From the NCBI GenBank assembly GCA_902589825.1, contig CACIUL010000009.1, positions 1-64,000 of the forward strand: 64,000 nucleotides of DNA, given 5' to 3'. The DNA is from an uncultured Verrucomicrobiota bacterium. Lineage in GTDB: Bacteria; Verrucomicrobiota; Verrucomicrobiia; Verrucomicrobiales; DEV007. Shown one piece after another: positions 57,342 to 64,000 of the stretch. Positions within the stretch are counted from its first letter, which is position 1. Every line of letters begins with the position of its first letter. A model generated the notes under the pieces. It was not told the origin of the DNA. It did no database searches and saw only the letters and a program-made list of their open reading frames with translations. A program made the position numbers and the translations under genes.

Positions 57342-57894
57342 GTCCCCGGCAGAGCATCTGTTGTCATTGCTGTTGCCCCTTCATTATTTTTACGCGCAGC
57401 AGGATTGTGATTTTCCCCTGGTTGAATTCCTTGATTCCGGGGAGGTCCCTCAACCGCAAAACAGTCTTCTCGTGCATGATCTGGACATGACCTCGACGTT
57501 GACCCGTTTCCATGGAGTTGACTTGTCACTCAATGTGCTGAGCTCTGAGCAGAGTGAGGATTACATGATCCGGATGGTTGTGCTTGAAAGGGCAGATAAT
57601 GGCATGCCGGTTGAGTTCGGCGCGATTGGAATTCACCTGAACAAGCTTGAACGTCCGATGAGGGATGCTGTGATTGCCAAGGAAGCCCCCTTTGGAGGAT
57701 TGCTCGAGAAGTATGAAGTTGAATTTTGTAGTAGCCCTAAGGGTTATTTTCGTATTAATGCCGATCAACTCATTGGCGATGCGCTACAAGTGGAGTGCCA
57801 TACGGGTTTGTATGGAAGGTGCAATGAACTGACTGATCCTGAGGGATTTTCCCTGGCTGATATTGTCGAGGTGCTTCCTTTATTAAACACATGA
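57334..57894 (+). CDS. Chorismate pyruvate-lyase-like protein
   Basis: 186 residues from ATG 57334, which overlaps the end of the HemN-like gene. The central part reads MIRMVVLERADNGMPVEFGAI followed by APFGGLLEKYEVEF, which matches the strand order of the UbiC/chorismate-lyase-like fold (Arg in the first strand, LG turn, then the C-terminal strands). UbiC makes 4-hydroxybenzoate and pyruvate from chorismate. Similarity is weak and the assignment rests on pattern and context: an AMP ligase and a thioesterase gene lie nearby. Other members of this fold bind effectors (UTRA), so a non-enzymatic role is possible. Confidence 0.5.
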   Translation: MHESPAEHLLSLLLPLHYFYAQQDCDFPLVEFLDSGEVPQPQNSLLVHDLDMTSTLTRFHGVDLSLNVLSSEQSEDYMIRMVVLERADNGMPVEFGAIGIHLNKLERPMRDAVIAKEAPFGGLLEKYEVEFCSSPKGYFRINADQLIGDALQVECHTGLYGRCNELTDPEGFSLADIVEVLPLLNT

Positions 57895-57999
57895 AAGTTT
57901 CGGTGAGAACTCTGAAAAAGGTTGTCGTTTAGTGAATCTGTGTCCCAGCTTTATAGCGTATAATACAATTGCCATGATCCCTGTAAGATTCCCTTCAAT

Positions 58000-59247
58000 A
58001 TGATGAAGAGCCGAGCTGATGTCATCGTCATCGGTGGAGGTCCTGCCGGTGCCACCGCCGCTGCCCTTCTCGCCGAGAAGGGGCATGATGTGGTTGTCCT
58101 TGAGAAGACCAAGTTTCCCAGATACCACGTCGGTGAGTCTTTGATGCCTTTTTGCTACCACACCCTGGATCGATTGGGCCTTGTCGATGAAATGGACAAC
58201 TTGGGATTTACCCAGAAGTTCAGTGTTCAGTTTGTTACCCAGGATGGCAAACAGTCACGTCCCTTTTATTTCTTTCAACATTATGATCATCCTTCATCGA
58301 CAACCTGGCAGGTGTTGAGAAGCCAGTTCGACAGCCTTATACTTGAGCGGGCACGTGATAACGGCGCAACGGTATATGAGTTGACTTCAGCAAAGTCACT
58401 TATCGAGCATGATGGGGCTGCCTGTGGTGTGCGTGCGATGGGGGAGGATGGTTCATTGCATGAGATCGCTGCCCCAATGGTCATCGATGCCTCTGGGCGT
58501 GACTCTCTGGTCCAGGCCAAGAAGAAATGGAGGAAGAGAGATCCTGTTCTCAATAAAATTGCGGTTTGGACCTATTTCAAGGGAGCCAAGCGGGATCCCG
58601 GGCTTGATGCAGGCTCAACCACCGTTGCCTACATTCCTGATAAGGGCTGGTTTTGGTATATCCCGCTTGCCGGCGACATTGTCAGCTTGGGCGTCGTCGC
58701 CGAGAGGGATTACCTCTACCGAAATTCCAGAGATCCGGAAAAGATTATTTCTGAAGAGATTAAAAACAATGTCTGGATTGCCGAGCACCTTAAGCAAGGC
58801 AGGCAGTTTGGCCGGTATTGGACAACGGGCGAGTATTCATATCGTTCAGAGTTTTGTGCTTCTGACGGTCTTCTTCTTGCCGGGGATGCCTTTGCCTTCC
58901 TGGACCCGGTTTTTTCTTCTGGTGTGTTTCTTGCTCTGAAAAGCGGTGAAATGGCTGCTGATGCCGTTCACAATGCGATCGCCAACAATGATTATCAGGC
59001 TTCGCAGTTTAGCGAATATGGAAGCCAATTGTGTGATGGTATCGAGTCGATGCGAGCATTAGTCTACGCATTTTATGATCAGGGTTTCAGTTTTGCCGAC
59101 CTGATCAAGGAGCATCCTGATGTTCGCGCAGATCTGACTGACTGTTTAATCGGCAATCTATCAACGGATTTTGACAAGTTATTCCAAGCCGTTTCAAATT
59201 TTGCCTCCCTGCCGGAGAGGCTTGATCACGGCAAGGTTCTCGCATGA
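58000..59247 (+). CDS. FAD-dependent oxidoreductase with halogenase-type WxWxIP motif
   Basis: 415 residues. GxGxxG lies at residues 12-17 (GGGPAG), the FAD-binding GDAFAFLDPVFSSG in the C-terminal half, and a WFWYIP motif at residues 217-222, the WxWxIP hallmark of flavin-dependent halogenases. Lys73 in TQKFSVQF could correspond to the catalytic Lys. Many related proteins of the geranylgeranyl reductase or tryptophan-halogenase-like group are not halogenases, so the reaction is not settled. With chorismate-lyase-like, ligase and thioesterase neighbours it may oxidise or halogenate an aromatic unit. The start may be the second Met. Confidence 0.85.
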   Translation: MMKSRADVIVIGGGPAGATAAALLAEKGHDVVVLEKTKFPRYHVGESLMPFCYHTLDRLGLVDEMDNLGFTQKFSVQFVTQDGKQSRPFYFFQHYDHPSSTTWQVLRSQFDSLILERARDNGATVYELTSAKSLIEHDGAACGVRAMGEDGSLHEIAAPMVIDASGRDSLVQAKKKWRKRDPVLNKIAVWTYFKGAKRDPGLDAGSTTVAYIPDKGWFWYIPLAGDIVSLGVVAERDYLYRNSRDPEKIISEEIKNNVWIAEHLKQGRQFGRYWTTGEYSYRSEFCASDGLLLAGDAFAFLDPVFSSGVFLALKSGEMAADAVHNAIANNDYQASQFSEYGSQLCDGIESMRALVYAFYDQGFSFADLIKEHPDVRADLTDCLIGNLSTDFDKLFQAVSNFASLPERLDHGKVLA

Positions 59248-59359
59248 TTTATATTTGCCCGAATTGACGGCGTCGTTTTTGTCCTTAACCCTGATGACAG
59301 GGCCATTTTAGTTGCTACAATAATAAACGTTCTTTCCGTAACCTTGAGGGAACCTCTAT

Positions 59360-59824
59360 ATGGCTTATCAATTTGTACAGCGGCGGAGAGTTGCTTTTTC
59401 AGAAACTGACTTGGCGGGGATTGTTCATTTTGCATGTTTCTTTCCCTATATGGAAGACTGTGAGCACGCCTTTTACCGTTCGTTAAGTGAATCCGTCCAC
59501 AAGATGGATGACGGTGAGGGCGGTTGGGTTGGTTGGCCGAGAATTCATGCTTCGTGTGATTATCGGAGCCCGCTCCGTTTTGAGGATGAGGTGGATATTG
59601 AGTTGATCGTGGCCAATGTTGCCGATAAGACGATTGAATACCACTTTCGGTTTCTTCAACTGGACAGTGATGGCAAAGATCCTGTCGTTGCGGCAGTTGG
59701 CAAAGTTGTTGTGATTTGCGTTCGCTTTCTTGATGGCGTCATGGGAGCGGTAGATGTGCCTGATGTGGTGCGTAAAAAAATCGAGTCGGCTCCGGCTGAT
59801 ATAGTGGCTGAATTCACTGCCTAG
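59360..59824 (+). CDS. Acyl-CoA thioesterase, 4HBT/YbgC family
   Basis: 154 residues of the hotdog fold. The N-terminal VAFSETDLAGIVHFACFF carries the conserved Asp17 and the GxVxF/Y helix of the 4-hydroxybenzoyl-CoA thioesterase/YbgC family, where Asp17 is the catalytic residue. It should hydrolyse an acyl- or aroyl-CoA (or carrier-bound) thioester. It sits between the oxidoreductase and the AMP ligase in a gene group that may use an aromatic starter. Confidence 0.9.
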   Translation: MAYQFVQRRRVAFSETDLAGIVHFACFFPYMEDCEHAFYRSLSESVHKMDDGEGGWVGWPRIHASCDYRSPLRFEDEVDIELIVANVADKTIEYHFRFLQLDSDGKDPVVAAVGKVVVICVRFLDGVMGAVDVPDVVRKKIESAPADIVAEFTA

Positions 59825-59830
59825 AAATGC

Positions 59831-60439
59831 ATGAAAGATCAGCAGAAAAAGCATACTGAAAACCAAAAAAATATGACCTGGTTGCTGTTCGCATTAATGA
59901 CCGTTGGAGCATGGGGCATCTATGGAATCCTTCTCCATGAGGGTGCGCTTGGGATGAAGGATCCTGAGTTCGGCCGGTATAAGGCCTTTCTCTGGGTTGG
60001 AGTGGCGTATTTTGTAACGGCTGTGCTAGCACCGCTTCTTTTGCTGATATTTTCCGGTGCGGGATGGCAAATGTCTTTCAGGGGATCCGCTTATTCATTT
60101 GTGGCTGGCATTGTCGGCGCCATCGGGGCATTCGGGGTTTTGCTTGCCTTTGGTGCCAAGGGTCACCCCGCCGTCGTGATGTCAATTATATTTGCCGGTG
60201 CCCCAGTTGTGAATGCCCTTGTTGCCATTGCGATGCATCCGCCGGGCGATGGTTGGGGGTCGGTTTCGCCATTATTTTGGCTTGGTATCGGCATGGCCGT
60301 TTTAGGCGGCTTCCTGGTCACATTAAAGAAGCCCGGGCCGGCAAAGAAGCCGGCAGTGGAAGTGACTGCGGCTCAAGCGCTGGGTGCAGGCTCAATGGAA
60401 AGCACGGGTGCCGGAGATCGTGACGTTCAAAGTGATTAA
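59831..60439 (+). CDS. Small DMT-type membrane protein
   Basis: 202 residues with about five hydrophobic segments (WLLFALMTVGAWGIYGILL, AFLWVGVAYFVTAVLA, and so on) in the style of one half of an EamA/drug-metabolite transporter, followed by a polar Ala/Gly-rich tail. Ten-helix DMT proteins consist of two such halves; this one would need to dimerise. It begins seven bases after the thioesterase and ends 11 bases before the ligase gene. It may export the pathway product, by inference from position. Confidence 0.55.
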   Translation: MKDQQKKHTENQKNMTWLLFALMTVGAWGIYGILLHEGALGMKDPEFGRYKAFLWVGVAYFVTAVLAPLLLLIFSGAGWQMSFRGSAYSFVAGIVGAIGAFGVLLAFGAKGHPAVVMSIIFAGAPVVNALVAIAMHPPGDGWGSVSPLFWLGIGMAVLGGFLVTLKKPGPAKKPAVEVTAAQALGAGSMESTGAGDRDVQSD

Positions 60440-60450
60440 TCCTGCATAGA

Positions 60451-61701
60451 ATGGACGATGATGCAGCACTTCCCCTGTTAAGGAGTCTTCTCAATGCGGT
60501 GGTCGAATCGGGCAATCCATTTTACCTGGAAAAGCTGGAGAAGGTTGGTTTTACAGATTTTAATTCTCTGACAATCCAAGAGTTCAGGGAACAGTGTCCG
60601 TTTACCACCAAGGAGGAGATTGCGGCGGACCATCGCGGCAATCCGCCATTTGGTTCCAATCTCGGCAAGCCGATAGAGGCATACAGCCGGGTTAGCAGGA
60701 CAAGCGGAACGACCGGAGAGAGGATTATGTGGCCAGACACCGATAGTGGTTGGGGGGCGATGGTTGAGGCATGGCAGAAGATCTACACGATGGCCGGTGT
60801 CACTGTCGGGCGTGATCGTATTTACTTTGCGTTTTCATTCGGCCCCTTTATTGGATTCTGGACAGCCTTTGAGGCTGCTGCCCAGATGGGTTGCATGGTG
60901 TTTCCCGGCGGGGCTGCAGGCTCAAGTGAGCGCGTTGATGACATCATTGCCACAGAATCCACGGTCTTATGCTGCACTCCAACCTACGCACAGAGACTTG
61001 GGCAATTAATGCAGGATTCAGGACAGGAACATGGAATCAAAACGGTTATTGTAGCCGGGGAAACCGGAGGTAGCGTTGAAGAGGTTCGCGTCAGGATTTC
61101 CCGTTATTGGAATGATGCGGTGGTATTTGATCATCACGGAATGACTGAAGTTGGGCCTGTTTCCGCCCAGCTTCCGGGCACATCTGGTAACTTGTGCCTG
61201 CTCCCAGGTTTTCATTATGGTGAGGTTATTGATCCAGAAAGCGGTAAAGAGGTTGCTGAGGGTCAAAGGGGGGAACTTGTGTTAACGACTTTGCGCAGGC
61301 AGGACAGTCCTGTATTAAGGTATCGAACGGGTGATCTGGTCCGCAAGAAATACTATGAAATTGAGGGCAGTCAGGTTCTCGGATTTGAGGGTGGTATCCT
61401 TGGGAGAATAGATGACATGGTTGTGGTTCGCGGGGTTAACCTTTACCCGGCGGCGGTTGATTCCGTTCTTTGCCGATTTCCAGAAGTGGAGAATTACCAA
61501 GTGGTTATTACTTCTGAGCGTTCCATGCATGAAGTTACTGTATTTGTGGAACTTGGACAATGCTCCTCAATTGAGGAAACGATTTCAGCTGTCAGTGAGT
61601 CACTTCGAAATACATTTGCCCTTCGCCTGCCGGTTGAGATTGCCTCCCCGGGAAGTCTCCCGGTCAGCGAATTCAAGGCCCAAAGATGGTTGAGACAATG
61701 A
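60451..61701 (+). CDS. PaaK-like AMP-forming ligase
   Basis: 416 residues. The AMP-binding motif SRTSGTTGERIMW lies at residues 82-94, followed by HHGMTEVGP, YRTGDLV and GRIDDMVVVRGVNLYP, the order of phenylacetate-CoA ligase (PaaK) family enzymes. It lacks a carrier protein or other domain. Expected activity is ATP-dependent activation of an aryl or short acyl acid to its CoA or carrier thioester. Together with the thioesterase and chorismate-lyase-like genes it points to aryl-acid metabolism. It overlaps the ABC ATPase gene by ATGA. Confidence 0.9.
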   Translation: MDDDAALPLLRSLLNAVVESGNPFYLEKLEKVGFTDFNSLTIQEFREQCPFTTKEEIAADHRGNPPFGSNLGKPIEAYSRVSRTSGTTGERIMWPDTDSGWGAMVEAWQKIYTMAGVTVGRDRIYFAFSFGPFIGFWTAFEAAAQMGCMVFPGGAAGSSERVDDIIATESTVLCCTPTYAQRLGQLMQDSGQEHGIKTVIVAGETGGSVEEVRVRISRYWNDAVVFDHHGMTEVGPVSAQLPGTSGNLCLLPGFHYGEVIDPESGKEVAEGQRGELVLTTLRRQDSPVLRYRTGDLVRKKYYEIEGSQVLGFEGGILGRIDDMVVVRGVNLYPAAVDSVLCRFPEVENYQVVITSERSMHEVTVFVELGQCSSIEETISAVSESLRNTFALRLPVEIASPGSLPVSEFKAQRWLRQ

Positions 61702-62384
61702 TAGTAGAGTTAAGCAGTGTAAGTAAGAGCTTTCGTGACGGCAATGATGGCGGCAAGAGGCGCGTGCTTGAAAATGTTTCTCTTTCGGTCAAGTCAGGGG
61801 AAAGTCTCTCTGTCGTCGGTCATTCGGGTTGCGGAAAGAGCACCTTGTTAAACCTGATGGGTATTCTCGACGTGCCCGATTCAGGTTCTATCTTCATTAA
61901 TGGGCAGGACACGTCAAAGTTATCGGCCAAAGCCTCGGCTTCAATGCGAGCGTCAGACATTGGTTTTGTTTTCCAGTCACATCATCTTCTCCCACAGGCG
62001 ACAGTCCTTGAGAATGTGAAGCTGCCTTCGCTGGCGTTACCTGAAAAGGCAGATCCCCAACAGGTAGAGTCCAGGGCGCTTGATCTCTTGTCACAGGTTG
62101 GGATTGGTGATCACGCCAACCAATTTCCAGGTCAGCTCTCAGGTGGTGAGCGTCAACGCGCAGCTGTTGTCCGGGCGCTTATTAATAAACCATCCTTGCT
62201 ACTGGCCGATGAGCCTACCGGTGCCCTTGACGCAGGTAATGCGGATGAACTTGCCGAGCTGTTGCTCGATTTGAATGAAAGAGAGGGGATATCGCTTGTT
62301 GTGGTGACACATAATGATGATCTTGCTGCAAAAATGGGCAGGAAACTGACCATCCAGTCGGGAGAGTTGCACGAATTGCGTTAG
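61698..62384 (+). CDS. ABC transporter ATPase, LolD/MacB type
   Basis: 228 residues from ATG 61698, overlapping the previous stop as ATGA; an earlier ATG at 61686 is in frame but less likely. Motifs: Walker A GHSGCGKSTLLNL, Q-loop VFQSHHLLPQATV, signature LSGGERQRAAVVRAL, Walker B LLLADEPTGALD and switch VVTHND. It pairs with the FtsX-type permease encoded two bases downstream. Such pairs export peptides, lipids or toxic small molecules, so it could export the product of the preceding genes. Confidence 0.92.
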   Translation: MIVELSSVSKSFRDGNDGGKRRVLENVSLSVKSGESLSVVGHSGCGKSTLLNLMGILDVPDSGSIFINGQDTSKLSAKASASMRASDIGFVFQSHHLLPQATVLENVKLPSLALPEKADPQQVESRALDLLSQVGIGDHANQFPGQLSGGERQRAAVVRALINKPSLLLADEPTGALDAGNADELAELLLDLNEREGISLVVVTHNDDLAAKMGRKLTIQSGELHELR

Positions 62385-62386
62385 TA

Positions 62387-64000
62387 ATGATCAGGCTGGC
62401 ACTAGATGGACTGCGTCATTATTGGAGGCTTTCCTTTTGCCTTTTTCTTGGCGTTTTTACGGCCTCTGCGATATTGACCGGCTCTCTACTTGTTGGTGAT
62501 TCTGTTAAACAGACGCTTCGCAATAATGCTGGTTTGAGGGTCGGGCCCGTAAACCAGGCGATATTGACCGGTGAGCGCTTCATTACCCAGTCTCTTGTTG
62601 AGCGAGTAGCCGTCGCCTTGCCAGGCAAAGTGACCGCTGCAGCATTGGTTACTCCCGGGGTCATCAGTACTCCTGACAAGAGGGTGCGCGTTAATGGGGT
62701 GCGGGTATATGGGGTTACTGATGCCTTCTGGAAGCTTGCGGGAATGGATGTTCCCGGAGACGAATATCTGGCATTGGGCGAACCTCTTGCTGATCGCCTT
62801 AAGTTGACTCCCGGTGCTCCTGTCATTGCCCGCATGGAGATGCCAGGGCGTGTATCACGGGAAGCTCCACTTTCTGGTGAGACCGAGGAAATTGTTTCCA
62901 TTAATGGGCCTGTTACGCACATTATTGATGCGCAGAATTTGGGAAAATTCAGCCTGAGTTCCGGGCAAACAGATGCACTCAATGTTTTTGTTCCGCTTCA
63001 ATTGTTGCAGGATAAGCTTGATAAAGCGGGTCGGGTAAACCTTGTGCTTTCGACTGCTGATGAGAATATTCAGCCTGTTCTCGAAGGGAATTGGTCATTG
63101 GCTGACGTTGAGCTTTCCTTGAAGCGACTAACTGATTCACGGTCGGCGCTTTTCAGTGACCGGGTTTTTATCAGTCATGAAGTTCAACGGGCTGTCCTTG
63201 CAGGCTGCCCGGGGTCCGAGGGCATTTTGACCTACCTTGTAAACGACTTTTATCACGATGAATTCCGGGTTCCCTATTCAGTAATTGTCGGGATTGGTGC
63301 AACCGGGGCCAGCAGATTGGGAGTCGATGTCCCAGGTCCCGGTGAAATCATCGTGAATGACTGGCTTGGGCTGGCGCCCAAGGATGGAGGACTCTCCCTG
63401 GTAGCTGAAGATAGTGTCGGTATTTCTTTTTTCGCCGTGGACAACTCACGTGAGTTTCTCGTTGTTGGCGACGGCAAGTCACCTTCCGGAGAGCCTGATC
63501 CCGGCGACAGTGTATCTTTTATCGTATCCGGGGTTATCAACCGCGACGCGAAGGTCCTTACGGATGGCTGGGTGCCGGAATTCCCCGGCCTTGAAACGGC
63601 TCAGAGTCTTGCAACATGGGAAAGCGGCCTGCCAATCAACACCAGCAAGATCCGTGACTCGGACGAACTTTTCTGGGATAAATACAAGGCGAGCCCGAAG
63701 GCATTTGTTTCTTTGTCACAGGCCCAGCAATTGTGGGGTAATCGGTTTGGCAAAGTCACGGGAATTCACCTCGGGCAAAGTGGGATTGATGAGGATGCCC
63801 TGGTTTCCGTGTTGCGCAGCAGACTTAAGCTGAGCGAACTTGGAATCAGTGTGCGTGAGGTTTCTACTGAAACACGTGATGCCGTTGAGGGAGCACTTGA
63901 TTTCGGAATGCTCTTTGCGTCACTGAGCGGCTTCCTTGTTATTTCCGCCATCATGCTGGTTGCATTGCTGTGCGTTTTCGGAATGGAGTCTAGATCCACG
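62387..64000 (+). CDS. ABC transporter permease, FtsX type (partial, runs off the right edge)
   Basis: The frame from ATG 62387 is open without a stop to the last base, giving at least 538 residues. An N-terminal helix (LSFCLFLGVFTASAILTGSLL) is followed by a very large periplasmic part of about 470 residues, and the visible sequence ends as the second helix begins (FASLSGFLVISAIMLVALL). This is the FtsX/MacB-type layout, with an unusually large first periplasmic domain. It lies two bases after its ATPase gene. The rest of the gene is beyond the window. Confidence 0.85.
   Translation, partial: MIRLALDGLRHYWRLSFCLFLGVFTASAILTGSLLVGDSVKQTLRNNAGLRVGPVNQAILTGERFITQSLVERVAVALPGKVTAAALVTPGVISTPDKRVRVNGVRVYGVTDAFWKLAGMDVPGDEYLALGEPLADRLKLTPGAPVIARMEMPGRVSREAPLSGETEEIVSINGPVTHIIDAQNLGKFSLSSGQTDALNVFVPLQLLQDKLDKAGRVNLVLSTADENIQPVLEGNWSLADVELSLKRLTDSRSALFSDRVFISHEVQRAVLAGCPGSEGILTYLVNDFYHDEFRVPYSVIVGIGATGASRLGVDVPGPGEIIVNDWLGLAPKDGGLSLVAEDSVGISFFAVDNSREFLVVGDGKSPSGEPDPGDSVSFIVSGVINRDAKVLTDGWVPEFPGLETAQSLATWESGLPINTSKIRDSDELFWDKYKASPKAFVSLSQAQQLWGNRFGKVTGIHLGQSGIDEDALVSVLRSRLKLSELGISVREVSTETRDAVEGALDFGMLFASLSGFLVISAIMLVALLCVFGMESRST

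Overview
The window looks like chromosomal DNA of a Gram-negative bacterium, most likely a member of the Verrucomicrobiota (PVC group, perhaps Opitutae). This is inferred, not proven. The supporting signs are several periplasmic PQQ-type beta-propeller proteins, the Wza/Wzc envelope machinery, a family-4 uracil-DNA glycosylase without its Fe-S cysteines, a prepilin-like small protein with an AFTVIE motif, few clear Shine-Dalgarno sites, and frequent TTG/GTG starts. No rRNA, tRNA, CRISPR array, insertion sequence or phage gene was seen. Coding density is high and the only gap over 300 bases is 47405-47844.

Region 1 (1-24 kb) is a surface-polysaccharide locus of the Wzx/Wzy type. A rightward arm (about 1-13.8 kb) holds glycosyltransferases of the GT2, GT4 and GT-C classes, a Wzx-like flippase, two SAM methyltransferases plus an FkbM-type one, a sulfotransferase, a polyprenyl-phosphate sugar-1-phosphate transferase and an O-antigen ligase/polymerase. 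A leftward arm (13.8-21.0 kb) holds another GT4, a Wzc-like co-polymerase/tyrosine kinase, a Wza-like export lipoprotein, a secreted protein with one EF-hand/dockerin-type loop, a probable outer-membrane beta-barrel and a small PLDc_N membrane protein. Small secreted proteins, an EEP hydrolase and a deacetylase-like protein close the region. The expected product is a methylated and probably sulfated exopolysaccharide or capsule.

Region 2 (24.1-35.4 kb) is the most unusual part: ten genes on one strand, each overlapping or within 19 bases of the next. In order they encode a LamG/FN3/Rossmann/PQQ-propeller fusion, a second PQQ propeller with a helical insert, a C-terminally anchored protein with a CxxCxC motif, a MacB/FtsX-type permease, a LolD-type ATPase, a MoaD/ThiS sulfur carrier, a MoeB/ThiF-type E1 enzyme, a protein with two fused ModA-like domains, and ModB and ModC. 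It joins molybdate/tungstate uptake and a sulfur-carrier pair to a periplasmic propeller/export module with no cofactor-using enzyme in the window. I regard it as the best candidate for an undescribed system.

Region 3 (35.4-54.8 kb) is mostly housekeeping: a GNAT acetyltransferase, glnS, a bifunctional aldolase/dehydrogenase, uvrA, a receiver-like protein lacking the phosphoacceptor Asp, trpF, leuB, a methyltransferase, a MauE/DoxX-like protein, nadA, gyrB (reading frame broken at a run of nine G), gyrA, the unusual uracil-DNA glycosylase and two small proteins.

Region 4 (54.8-64.0 kb) starts with another PQQ propeller, followed by a HemN-like radical SAM protein, a chorismate-lyase-like protein, a flavin-dependent oxidoreductase with a WxWxIP motif, a 4HBT thioesterase, a small membrane protein, a PaaK-like AMP ligase and an ABC transporter whose permease runs off the right edge. 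It reads as the start of a small-molecule pathway that may use an aromatic starter.
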